From positions 124,001 through 188,000 of the forward strand of contig NZ_JBHTCX010000010.1 of assembly GCF_042666875.1 (NCBI RefSeq): DNA of 64,000 nucleotides, written 5' to 3'. A program made the position numbers and the translations under genes. Of the stretch, positions 25,975-34,249 are shown piece by piece. Position 1 is the stretch's first letter, and the number at the start of each line of letters is the position of its first letter. Under the pieces are notes generated by a model that saw only the letters and a program-made list of their open reading frames with translations, ran no database searches and had not been told where the DNA came from. Origin of the DNA: Brachybacterium sp042666875. GTDB taxonomy: Bacteria > Actinomycetota > Actinomycetes > Actinomycetales > Dermabacteraceae.

Positions 25975-28329
25975 GTGAGCATCGCACCCCCGCAGGCGCT
26001 GGTCGACGAGCTGGCCGCCCTGGGCCCCGTCGGTCGTCGACGGGCCGCTGCGTCGGCGGCGTCGATGATCGCCGCCGACGTCTCCGTCTCCGCGCCCGTC
26101 GTCGACCCCGTGCCGGTGGTCCTGGACGCCGAGGCGTGGGAGGAGATCTCGACCGGGCTGATCCAGCGGGCACGTCTGCTGGACGCCCTCTACGCCGACC
26201 TGTACGGGCCGCGCACCGTGCTGGGCACGGACGTCGCCCCGGTCGGCGATCTGCTGCGCGACCCGGCCTATCTGCGGGCGGCCGTCGGCATTCCCTCCCG
26301 CGGCGCGCATCACCTGTTCGCCATGACCTCCACGCTGACCCGCGGCGCCGACGGGACCTGGGTGGTGCTGGAGGATTCGGTCGACGTGCCGGGCGGCGCC
26401 GGGACCGCGCTCGAGATGCGCCGGGTGCTCTCCCGCTGCGCGCCGACGCTGTACCGCACCACCCCGCTGCGCCGTCTGCACCCGTTCTTCGACGCCGTGC
26501 GCACCGGCCTGCACCACCGCACCCGCACCGACGGCAGAGCGGGGCGCACGGTGGTTCTGACCGATGACGCCGACGATCCCCTGCGCGCCTTCGACCACAG
26601 CTGGCTGGCCAACCTGCTGGGCGCCCCGGTGGTCTCGGCCGGGGACCTCCGCACGGGCTCCGGCACCCTCGCACTGCGACTGCCGGGGCTGGAATCCGAT
26701 CCCGGTGACGCGGTCGACGCGATCATCCGTCTGCTGCCCTCCCCGCTGCTGGATCCCCTGGACCTGGGGCCGACGCCGCTGGGCGGCGTGACCGGTCTGG
26801 TCGAAGCGGCCCGCTGCGGTGACGTCGAGGTGTTCAACCCCTTCGGTGCGGGTCTGCTCGAGAACCCGGCGCTGCGCGCCGCACTGCCGGACCTGTGCCG
26901 TCAGATCCTCCACGAGGATCTCCAGCTGCGCCCGGCGGGCCCGACCGCGGGCGGGGATCCCGCGCCGGGATCGGCAGCGACGACGGATGCCGCGGCACCG
27001 CCGGCCTCCGCGGCGGCGGAGCGGGCCGGCTGGCTCTCCCTGGACCCCGACGGCGGTGACGAGCTCGTCGAGCGGCCGGTACGCATCCGTCTGCTGGTGA
27101 TCGCCTCCGAGGACGGGTTCGACGTGCTGCCCGGCGGCGTGGCGCATACCGATGACGAAGGGCCCGAGGCCCTCAAGGATGTCTGGGTCGCGGTCCCGGA
27201 GACCTCGGCCCTGCCGGGAGGACCCGGTGAGGACCCGCCGGGGTCCGAGCTGCCGGAGGCCACCGCCGCGAGCGCTCCGCGCGGCGTGCTGAGCGCCTAC
27301 CCGGCCATGACCCGTTCGATCGGCTCGGACCTGTTCTGGTTCGGCCGCTACCTGGAACGGGTCGACTCCACCGCCCGGCTGCTGCGCACCGTGCTGGACA
27401 CCTCCAACGATCTCGGCTCGGAGCGGGGCCGTACCGCGCGCGTCGCGCAGTCCGTGCTGCTGAGAGCAGTCACCGACGTGACCACCACCTATCCCGGGTT
27501 CCTCGCCCTGGATCCGCACGATCCCGAGGCGGTGCGCACCGAGATCACCAGCCTGCTCACGGATCTCGGCCGCCCGGGCTCACTCGCCCAGTCCTACGCC
27601 GCGCTCGCTCACACCACCCGCACCCTGCGCGATCTCATCTCCGACGACGTCTGGCCCGTCATCGCCCGGATGCGGGAGCGGCTGCGCACCCTCGCCGGCC
27701 CCGAGACCCCGCCGCTCGAAGAAGGGCTGACGGACATCGTCGACGGCTGCCTGACCCTCTCCGGCGCGGTCGCGGACTCGATGCCCCGCAACTTCGGCTG
27801 GGACCTCACCGAGGCGGGCCGCAAGATCGAGCGGACCATGGGCCTGCTCGCGCTCCTGCGCGCCACCCTCGGCCGACGCCGCACTCGCGCCGCCGAGGTC
27901 CGCATCGCCGGAGCCGTCGCCGCGATCACCGAGTCCGGTGCCTCCTACCGGCGCTCCTACCATGCGGCCGTCCAGTCCGAGCTGCTGGTCGAGCTGCTGC
28001 TCAGCGACGTCACCCTGCCGCGGTCGATCGCCTTCCAGCTCGACCGGCTCCACGCCACCCTCGACCGTCTGCCCGAGGTCACCCCCTCCCCCGAGCTCCG
28101 CGCGCCGCTGACCGCGCTGCGCTCCCGCATCGCCTCCTGGGCCCCGCGCGACCTGCTGCGACCGGCCGAGGACGCCGGCGGCGCCGACACCTCCGACGGG
28201 GCCCCGACAGCCCTGCTCGAGGAGACCGACGCCGCGATCGCCTCGCTGCGCGAGCTGGCCACCGCGATCGAGAACCGCTACTTCCGTCCCTCGGAGTCCA
28301 CGTCCCTGTGGGGAGTCGATGATGTCTGA
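25975..28329 (+). CDS. Circularly permuted ATP-grasp / alpha-E domain fusion protein
   Basis: A 784-residue fusion. Residues 1 to about 330 match the circularly permuted ATP-grasp family (VDPVPVVLDAEAWEEISTGL, IQRARLLDALYADLYGPRTVL, GVTGLVEAARCGDVEVFNPFGAG, LPDLCRQIL). A variable region of about 100 residues follows, then an alpha-helical alpha-E domain from about 441 to the end (SIGSDLFWFGRYLERVDSTARLLR, FGWDLTEAGRKIERTMGLLA). With the transglutaminase gene that overlaps it this is the conserved module thought to make or attach a peptide. The segment AIIRLLPSPLLDP lacks the Arg-Arg/acidic cluster I recall from homologues, so ATPase activity is not certain. The GTG start follows a -10 box by six bases. 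Confidence 0.88.
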   Translation: MSIAPPQALVDELAALGPVGRRRAAASAASMIAADVSVSAPVVDPVPVVLDAEAWEEISTGLIQRARLLDALYADLYGPRTVLGTDVAPVGDLLRDPAYLRAAVGIPSRGAHHLFAMTSTLTRGADGTWVVLEDSVDVPGGAGTALEMRRVLSRCAPTLYRTTPLRRLHPFFDAVRTGLHHRTRTDGRAGRTVVLTDDADDPLRAFDHSWLANLLGAPVVSAGDLRTGSGTLALRLPGLESDPGDAVDAIIRLLPSPLLDPLDLGPTPLGGVTGLVEAARCGDVEVFNPFGAGLLENPALRAALPDLCRQILHEDLQLRPAGPTAGGDPAPGSAATTDAAAPPASAAAERAGWLSLDPDGGDELVERPVRIRLLVIASEDGFDVLPGGVAHTDDEGPEALKDVWVAVPETSALPGGPGEDPPGSELPEATAASAPRGVLSAYPAMTRSIGSDLFWFGRYLERVDSTARLLRTVLDTSNDLGSERGRTARVAQSVLLRAVTDVTTTYPGFLALDPHDPEAVRTEITSLLTDLGRPGSLAQSYAALAHTTRTLRDLISDDVWPVIARMRERLRTLAGPETPPLEEGLTDIVDGCLTLSGAVADSMPRNFGWDLTEAGRKIERTMGLLALLRATLGRRRTRAAEVRIAGAVAAITESGASYRRSYHAAVQSELLVELLLSDVTLPRSIAFQLDRLHATLDRLPEVTPSPELRAPLTALRSRIASWAPRDLLRPAEDAGGADTSDGAPTALLEETDAAIASLRELATAIENRYFRPSESTSLWGVDDV

Positions 28330-29422
28330 GCCGACCGAACCGACCGGGCAGGCCGAGCAGCCCGAGGACGGGCGCGATCCTCTGCGCCCGGGAGCCGCGC
28401 CTGCCTCCGCATCACCAGCGGCGTCATCGGCGGCGTCACCGGCGGCGCCACCGCCTGCCCCGGAGATCCCGCTGCGCACCGAGACCGAGGAGCCGGCCGA
28501 GGCGGCCCACTACCGCGTCCACCACCTCACCTCCTACCGGTACGCCAAGCCCGTCTCGCGCAACTACGGCCGCGCCCACGTCGAGCCCCGGGCCACGCCC
28601 CATCAACGGGTGCTGTCTCACGAGGTCGTCGTGGACCCGGCGCCGGCCCGGCTGACCGCGCACACCGACTTCTACGGCAACTCCTCGACGTATCTCCTGG
28701 TCGATGAGCGGCACGAACGACTCGACGTGCATTCGCACGCCCGGGTCACCGTCGCCGAGCGCCGCTATCCCCTCGAGCCGATGTCCCGCCCCTGGGAGCT
28801 GTGCACACCGGAGAACTGGGGTCCCCTGCTGCCGGCCTCCAGCATCGACTTCGTCCACTCCTCCCCTCGCATCCCGGGCGGCACCGCGGCGCGCGAGATC
28901 TCCGAGCGGGTGTTCACCCCCGAGCGCCCCATCGGGGAATGCCTGGCCGAGCTCACCGCGCTGATCCACACCGAGTTCACCTACGACTCCCGTGCCACCA
29001 CCGTCACCTCCACTCTCGAGGACGTCCTGGCCGCCCGGCACGGCGTCTGCCAGGACTTCTCCCACGTCGGGGTGGCCGCGGTGCGTGCCGCCGGACTCGC
29101 CGCCCGATACGTCTCGGGATACCTCCGCACCGCCCCGTCGGCCGAAGGTGCGCTGGTCACCCAGCCGGCCGGGGAGATGATCGGCTCGGCGGCCTCCCAT
29201 GCCTGGCTCAGCGTGCTGGTCCCCGGCACCGGCTGGGTGGACATCGACCCCACCAACCGCACCTTCGTCGATCAGCGCTTCGTGACCACCGCCTGGGGCC
29301 GCGACTACGGCGACGTGCCGCCGCTGAAGGGCATCGTCGTCGGCCCGCCCGGAGCGACCAGCACGCTCGAGGTCGCCGTCGGCGTCGTGCCCGTGACCCC
29401 GGAGGCCTCGAGCGCCGAGTGA
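28322..29422 (+). CDS. Transglutaminase family protein
   Basis: A 366-residue protein. The first 60 residues are a disordered Ala/Pro/Ser/Glu stretch. Next comes the bacterial transglutaminase-like N-terminal beta domain (YRVHHLTSYRYAKPVSRNYG) and the papain-like core with catalytic Cys243 (GVCQDFSHV), His293 (ASHAWLSV) and Asp309 (WVDIDPTN). These enzymes cleave or form isopeptide-type bonds. The gene overlaps the end of the ATP-grasp/alpha-E gene, and the second of two adjacent ATGs has the better spacing to GGGGAG. The pairing recurs widely in bacteria and suggests one peptide-modifying pathway. Confidence 0.92.
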   Translation: MSEPTEPTGQAEQPEDGRDPLRPGAAPASASPAASSAASPAAPPPAPEIPLRTETEEPAEAAHYRVHHLTSYRYAKPVSRNYGRAHVEPRATPHQRVLSHEVVVDPAPARLTAHTDFYGNSSTYLLVDERHERLDVHSHARVTVAERRYPLEPMSRPWELCTPENWGPLLPASSIDFVHSSPRIPGGTAAREISERVFTPERPIGECLAELTALIHTEFTYDSRATTVTSTLEDVLAARHGVCQDFSHVGVAAVRAAGLAARYVSGYLRTAPSAEGALVTQPAGEMIGSAASHAWLSVLVPGTGWVDIDPTNRTFVDQRFVTTAWGRDYGDVPPLKGIVVGPPGATSTLEVAVGVVPVTPEASSAE

Positions 29423-29709
29423 GGGCCACGAGCCCGCGGCCGGGGCTGCCGGGCACGCGATGAGGGAGAGGGCTACGAGCCCATAGCGGGGCTGCCAGGT
29501 CGGGATGCGGGACGCGAGGTCGACGACAGGCCTGCGAGCGCACGGCGAACTCTCCAGCCGACCGGGCGGTGGAAACGTAGCCCGCCGGGCCGGCGGCGAC
29601 ATAGCCTGACGCTGCGTCGGCGCCGTGGCCTGTCGGGCAGAGGCAGGCCATCGCACCGCGCCCCCACCGCCCGTGACCGAGCTCGTGCCGCGCCCGCGAA
29701 GGACTCCCG
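29423..29709. other. Intergenic region with imperfect direct repeat
   Basis: No gene seen. Two imperfect copies of about 30 bases occur near 29423-29452 and 29470-29495, both built around ACGAGCCC and GGGGCTGCC. Similar GAGCCC-containing copies lie after the next gene (30672-30763), so the channel gene is flanked by related low-complexity DNA. Confidence 0.4.
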
Positions 29710-30669
29710 ATGGCCTCCACCTCCTCCCCCGAGCCGGCGGACGCCGCCGCGAAACCGCCCTCGCCCGTCATCCCCAAGCCCGACGCGCTGGCGGACGTGC
29801 TCGAGGACAGCCTCGTCGCCAAAGCCACCGCGCCGCTGGGCCGGATGTTCCTGCTGACCCTGAGCGGCGGCGCCTACATCGCCCTGGGCTTCGTGTTCAT
29901 GGTGACCACCCAGCAGGGCATGGACGCCTGGCCCGTCGGGGCGGCGAAGCTCATCGGCGGCATCGCGTTCTCCGTCGGCCTGGGCCTCGTCGTCATCAGC
30001 GGCTCGGACCTGTTCACCGGGACCACCATGACGTTCATGCCGTGGCTGTCCAAGCGGATCCCGACCGGCCGCATGCTGGGGCACTGGGGCATGTCGGCCG
30101 GAGGCAACTTCATCGGATCGCTCGCCGTGGCCCTGCTGCTGCTGTTCGCCGGCACCCACACCGGCAACGACTCCGCGTGGGGCCTGGTCGTCCTGGACAC
30201 GGCGCAGGCCAAGGTCTCCTACGACTGGCATCAGGCGTTCTTCCTGGCGATCCTCGCCAACTTCGCCGTGTGCCTGGCGGTGTGGGTCGCCACCGCCGGC
30301 AAGACCGTCACGGACAAGATCCTCGCGGTCATCGGCCCCATCGCCCTGTTCGTCGCCACCGGCTTCGAGCACTCCGTGGCCAACATGTTCATCCTGCCCA
30401 TGGGGCTGCTGATCAAGGCGGCCGCCGGGGACTCCTTCTGGGCCGGGCAGGCACTGCAGGACGCAGGCGTCGACGTCGGCACCTACGCATCCCTGACGGT
30501 CGGCTCCGCCCTGTGGAACAACCTCATCCCGGTGATCCTGGGCAACATCGTCGGCGGCGCGGTGCTCGTGGCGGCCTACTTCTGGGCCTCCTACCGACGC
30601 GGCGACGACGATCTGGTGGCCGAGGACCAGCGTCGCGCGCACGAGAGGCGCGAGGACGGGCGCGGCTGA
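29710..30669 (+). CDS. Formate/nitrite transporter (FNT) family channel
   Basis: A 319-residue FNT-family membrane protein with six predicted helices after a 40-residue polar N-terminus. Typical segments: LSGGAYIALGFVFMV (first helix), VGLGLVVISGSDLFTG with the Asp-Leu-Phe-Thr loop, NFIGSLAVALLL, ANFAVCLAVWVATA (the family NxxxCxA gate region) and GFEHSVANMF containing the central His. The C-terminal tail is charged. FNT pentamers conduct formate, nitrite, hydrosulfide or lactate; which anion is not evident, as no formate lyase, nitrite reductase or nir genes are near. Confidence 0.92.
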   Translation: MASTSSPEPADAAAKPPSPVIPKPDALADVLEDSLVAKATAPLGRMFLLTLSGGAYIALGFVFMVTTQQGMDAWPVGAAKLIGGIAFSVGLGLVVISGSDLFTGTTMTFMPWLSKRIPTGRMLGHWGMSAGGNFIGSLAVALLLLFAGTHTGNDSAWGLVVLDTAQAKVSYDWHQAFFLAILANFAVCLAVWVATAGKTVTDKILAVIGPIALFVATGFEHSVANMFILPMGLLIKAAAGDSFWAGQALQDAGVDVGTYASLTVGSALWNNLIPVILGNIVGGAVLVAAYFWASYRRGDDDLVAEDQRRAHERREDGRG

Positions 30670-30671
30670 TC

Positions 30672-30763
30672 CCTGAGGGGCCGAGCCATGTGGCGCGGTG
30701 TCGCGCGAGGCCGAGCCCTGAGGGGCGGGAGCCCGTGGCGCGGCATCGGGCGAGGCGGGTCGA
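30672..30763. repeat. Imperfect ~45-bp tandem repeat, two copies
   Basis: Copy one starts CCTGAGGGGCCGAGCC at 30672, copy two CCTGAGGGGCGGGAGCC at 30717; both continue GTGGCGCGG and a GCGAGG motif. The repeat occupies the start of a 403-bp gene-free stretch (30670-31072) in which I see otherwise only a possible promoter (TACAGT at 30997-31002) for the reductase gene downstream. Confidence 0.65.
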
Positions 30764-31072
30764 GCCCGGCGATGCTGAGCGCGCCTGTCACGCGGCGTCA
30801 TCCGCCGACTTCGGCCTTCACGGCGCCGAGAACCGCTGCGTCGGCCGGCGTCCTGGACGGCGCGGCGGCGAAGATCCAGGTCACGCCCGCTGGCCGCATC
30901 GGCCGGCATGGGCTCGGATCGCGTCCCTGCGACTCGGGCCGGGCCACGAGGCGTCTGCCAGCTCACACCGGCCGGGAACGCCACGATTTTCGCGTATACA
31001 GTGGTGCGGAAATCTTCGCGCGCTCGACGACGCACCCGACCCGGCGCTCCTGCGCCACGAGACCGAGGTGAG

Positions 31073-32539
31073 ATGTCCTTCTCCCAGCAGCCCTTCCGTC
31101 TGGCAGTCATCGGCTCCGGCCCGGCCGGCGTCTACGCCGCCGAGACCCTGCTGCGCTCAGAGCCGGTCAAGAGCGGTGAGCTCGAGGTCAGCATCGACCT
31201 CTTCGACCGCCTCCCCGCGCCCTTCGGCCTGATCCGCTACGGAGTCGCCCCCGACCACCCGCGCATCAAGGGCATCATCACCGCCCTGCACCGCATCCTG
31301 GGACGCGGCGACATCCGCTTCCTCGGGGACGTCGAGTTCGGCACGGACCTCACGGCCGACGACCTGCGCGCCCACTACGACGCGGTCATCTTCGCCACCG
31401 GCGCCCTCAAGGACGCCGACCTCGACATCCCCGGCATCGAGCTGGAGGGCTCCTACGGCGCCGCCGACTTCGTCGCCTGGTACGACGGCAACCCGGACTA
31501 CCCGCGCACCTGGCCGCTCGAGGCGGAGCAGGTCGCGGTGATCGGCAACGGCAACGTCGCCCTCGACGTCTCCCGCGTGCTCTCCAAGAGCGCCGACGAG
31601 CTGCTGCGCACCGAGATCCCCGCCAACGTCTACGAGGGCCTGCGCGCCGCCCCGACCACCGACGTGCACATCTTCGGCCGTCGCGGCCCCGCGCAGACCA
31701 AGTTCTCGCCGCTGGAGGCCCGCGAGCTCGCCCACCCCAAGGGCCTGCAGGTCGTCATGGACCCCCGCGACCTCGAGCAGATCACCGAGGCCGAGTGGGA
31801 GGCGATCAAGGCGGACAAGCGCACCGACCAGGTCGTCTCGACCTTCGCCGGGTGGCTCGAGGAGCAGCAGCGCCGCGAGGCCGCCGGCGAGGAGCCCACC
31901 GACATGCACGGCGGCCCCGTCCAGCGCCGGCTGCACATGCACTTCTGGCACCGCCCCGTCGAGGTGCTCGGCGAGGACGGCACGGTCACCGGGATGCGCT
32001 TCGAGCGCACCCGCCTGGACGCCGACGGTCGCGTCGAGGGCACCGGCGAGTACATCGACTACGAGCAGGGCGCCGTCTACCGCGCCGTGGGCTACTTCGG
32101 CTCCGAGCTGCCGGGCGTCCCCTACGACCCCCAGCGCGGCGTGATCCACAACGTCGCCGGTCGCGTCACCGAGGCCGACGGCACCGTGGTGCCCGGCGTC
32201 TACGCCAACGGCTGGATCAAGCGCGGCCCGGTGGGCCTGATCGGCGCCACGAAATCCGACGCGATCGAGACCATCAACTCGCTGCACGAGGACATCGCCG
32301 CCGGCACTCTCTCCGCCGCGCCCGAGCGGGAGGAGGACGCGATCCTGCGCCTGCTCGAGGACCGGGGCGTGCAGTACACGACCTGGGAGGGCTGGACCAG
32401 CCTCGACGAGCACGAGAGAAGCCTCGGCGCCGCCGCGGTCGATGCCGACGGCGAGCCCCGTGCCCGCATCAAGGTCGTCGAGCGCGAGGAGATGGTCCGC
32501 GTCTCCCGCGAAGGCATGCAGGAGCCCTCCCGCGCCTGA
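31073..32539 (+). CDS. fprA: Ferredoxin/adrenodoxin-type NADP reductase (FprA-like)
   Basis: A 488-residue FAD/NADP oxidoreductase. It shows an FAD Rossmann motif VIGSGPAGVYAAE near 11, DRLPAPFGLIRYGVAPDHP, the NADP-binding AVIGNGNVALDVSRVL near 160, the 2'-phosphate site HIFGRRGPAQTKF, and ANGWIKRGPVGLIGATK near the end. This is the mycobacterial FprA / mitochondrial adrenodoxin reductase class, which passes electrons from NADPH to ferredoxins, often for P450s or Fe-S enzymes. GAGGTGAG precedes the ATG at 31073. Monocistronic; no ferredoxin gene nearby. Confidence 0.94.
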   Translation: MSFSQQPFRLAVIGSGPAGVYAAETLLRSEPVKSGELEVSIDLFDRLPAPFGLIRYGVAPDHPRIKGIITALHRILGRGDIRFLGDVEFGTDLTADDLRAHYDAVIFATGALKDADLDIPGIELEGSYGAADFVAWYDGNPDYPRTWPLEAEQVAVIGNGNVALDVSRVLSKSADELLRTEIPANVYEGLRAAPTTDVHIFGRRGPAQTKFSPLEARELAHPKGLQVVMDPRDLEQITEAEWEAIKADKRTDQVVSTFAGWLEEQQRREAAGEEPTDMHGGPVQRRLHMHFWHRPVEVLGEDGTVTGMRFERTRLDADGRVEGTGEYIDYEQGAVYRAVGYFGSELPGVPYDPQRGVIHNVAGRVTEADGTVVPGVYANGWIKRGPVGLIGATKSDAIETINSLHEDIAAGTLSAAPEREEDAILRLLEDRGVQYTTWEGWTSLDEHERSLGAAAVDADGEPRARIKVVEREEMVRVSREGMQEPSRA

Positions 32540-32708
32540 CGAAGTGCCGGATCCGGCGCACCGCGCCCGGGACGCTCGCGCCAGGCACCACGTGCCCGGG
32601 TTGCCCGCGGCAGGCCGCACCTTCCAGCCTGCCTGGGCTGGCCGCGGCCACCTACCAGCCCGTCCGAGCCCGCTCGCGCCGCCGACTGTCCACGCGCGGT
32701 ACGCCTGG

Positions 32709-32741
32709 CGCATCTGCCGTGACATGTGCACGGCAGATGCG
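32709..32741. terminator. 13-bp perfect hairpin between convergent genes
   Basis: CGCATCTGCCGTG (32709-32721) and its exact complement (32729-32741) flank a seven-base loop. It lies in the 296-bp spacer between fprA and the aminotransferase, whose genes converge. No T tract follows on either side. The rest of this spacer holds three CACGGTCCG copies (about 32763, 32781 and 32803) and no gene. Confidence 0.6.
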
Positions 32742-32835
32742 ATGAGCGTCCCGTTGACGGACACGGTCCGGCCAGAAGCACGGTCCGCTGTGGACGCAGG
32801 CACGGTCCGCCGTGCCGCTGGGCCGGCCGGCGCGG

Positions 32836-34047
32836 TCAGCGGCGGATCGAGGCGAGGTGGTCGGCGATGCGGTCGACGGCGTCGGCCAGCAGCTCCGCGT
32901 GGGGCAGCGTGACCAGCCGGAAGTGGTCCGAGGTGTCGAGATTGAACCCGGTGCCGTGCGTGACCAGCAGTTTCTGTGAACGCAGCAGGTCGTAGGCGAA
33001 CTGCTCGTCGTCCTCGATCGCGTACATCTCGCGGTCGATCTTGGGGAACATGTACAGCGCACCCTGGGCCTTGACGACGCTGACCCCGTCGATCTGGCTC
33101 AGGCCCTCGTAGGCCACGTCCCGCTGCTCCCGCAGCCTGCCGCCGGGCAGCAGCAAGTCATTGATCGACTGGTAACCGCCCAACGCCGTGGCCACCACGT
33201 GCTGGGCGGGCACGTTGGGGCACAGCCTCATGTTGGCCAGCACGTCCAGGCCCTCGATGAAACTGGTGGCGTCGTCCTTGGGTCCGTACAGCGTCATCCA
33301 GCCGGCGCGGAATCCCGCCACCCGATAGGCCTTCGAGAGTCCGTTGAAGGTGATCGTGAACAGATCGGGGGCGAGCGAGGCGACCGGGGTGTGGACCACG
33401 TCGTCGTAGAGGATCTTGTCGTAGATCTCGTCGGCCAGGATCATCAGGCCGTGCTTGCGCGCGACCTCGACGATGTCGCGCAGCACGTGCTCGGGGTAGA
33501 CGGCCCCGGTGGGGTTGTTGGGGTTGATGACCACGATCGCCTTGGTGCGCGGGGTGACCTTGTCGGCGAGATCGGTGACATCGGGCCACCAGCTGGACTC
33601 CTCGTCGCAGCGGTAGTGCACGGGCCGGCCCCCGGCGAGCGACACCGCGGCGGTCCACAGCGGATAGTCCGGCTGCGGGATGAGGATCTCGTCCCCGTCG
33701 TCGACCAGGGCCTGGCACACCATCTGGATCAGCTCGGAGACCCCGTTGCCGAGGTAGACGTCGTTCAGCTCGATGCCCGGCATGCTGCGCGTCTGGTAGT
33801 ACTGCGCGACCGCCCGGCGCGCCGCCGGGATGCCTCGGGAGTCCGAGTAGCCCTGTGCGGTGGGCAGGTTCCGGATCATGTCGACGAGGATCTCGTCGGG
33901 CGCCTCGAAGCCGAACGGCGCCGGGTTGCCGATGTTGAGCTTGAGGATCTTGTGACCCTCGGTCTCCATCCGGGCGGCCTCGGCGGGCACCGGTCCCCTG
34001 ATCTCGTAGCACACGTCGCGCAGCTTCGAGGACTGGGTGAAGATCAT
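32836..34047 (-). CDS. PLP-dependent aminotransferase, AlaA-like
   Basis: A 403-residue class I/II aminotransferase. Landmarks are IFTQSSKLRDVCYEIRGP at the start, LNIGNPAPFGFEAPDEIL, GNGVSEL (phosphate loop), PQPDYPLW, INPNNPTGAVYP, ILADEIYDKILYD (Asp and Tyr contacting the cofactor), FNGLSKAYRVAGFRAGW with the Schiff-base Lys, and FRLVTLPH with the substrate-carboxylate Arg. This matches the glutamate-pyruvate aminotransferase (AlaA) subgroup. AGGAG lies seven bases before the ATG at 34047. Confidence 0.94.
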   Translation of the reverse strand: MIFTQSSKLRDVCYEIRGPVPAEAARMETEGHKILKLNIGNPAPFGFEAPDEILVDMIRNLPTAQGYSDSRGIPAARRAVAQYYQTRSMPGIELNDVYLGNGVSELIQMVCQALVDDGDEILIPQPDYPLWTAAVSLAGGRPVHYRCDEESSWWPDVTDLADKVTPRTKAIVVINPNNPTGAVYPEHVLRDIVEVARKHGLMILADEIYDKILYDDVVHTPVASLAPDLFTITFNGLSKAYRVAGFRAGWMTLYGPKDDATSFIEGLDVLANMRLCPNVPAQHVVATALGGYQSINDLLLPGGRLREQRDVAYEGLSQIDGVSVVKAQGALYMFPKIDREMYAIEDDEQFAYDLLRSQKLLVTHGTGFNLDTSDHFRLVTLPHAELLADAVDRIADHLASIRR

Positions 34048-34139
34048 CTGGGACTCCTGGGGCCGGATCGGGTGAGCGCCAGCGTAGCGCCGCACGCCCC
34101 CTCGGCGAGGACATGACCGCATCGCGTGCCGCCGGGCTC

Positions 34140-34168
34140 TTGACGTCCGTCGGCCGGTTTAGTTTCAT
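34140..34168 (+). promoter_or_regulatory. Predicted promoter of the alpha-galactosidase operon
   Basis: TTGACG (34140-34145), 17 bases, then TTTCAT (34163-34168). The -35 is near-consensus, the -10 moderate. The 8-bp tandem repeat at 34160-34175 overlaps the -10 region. The predicted transcript has a leader of about 75 bases ending in GGAGG before the ATG at 34250. Confidence 0.55.
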
Positions 34169-34175
34169 AGTTTCA
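34160..34175. promoter_or_regulatory. TAGTTTCA tandem repeat, possible operator
   Basis: TAGTTTCA occurs twice without spacer (34160-34167, 34168-34175), followed by ATTAA. It is a rare AT-rich island inside the promoter of the alpha-galactosidase operon and overlaps the -10 box. Because a ROK-family regulator closes the same cluster, it is a candidate binding site for it; this is inference. Confidence 0.45.
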
Positions 34176-34249
34176 ATTAACGGTCCGTCCTTGTCGCCGT
34201 CGACATCCACCCCGCCGGACCGTGCCGCCGCCCCATCTGGAGGCCGATG

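Noticed and set aside
30974..31002. ECF-sigma-like promoter (GGGAAC ... ) before fprA
   Set aside because: The spacing and -10 part do not match SigE or SigH/R consensus; only the TACAGT box was noted.
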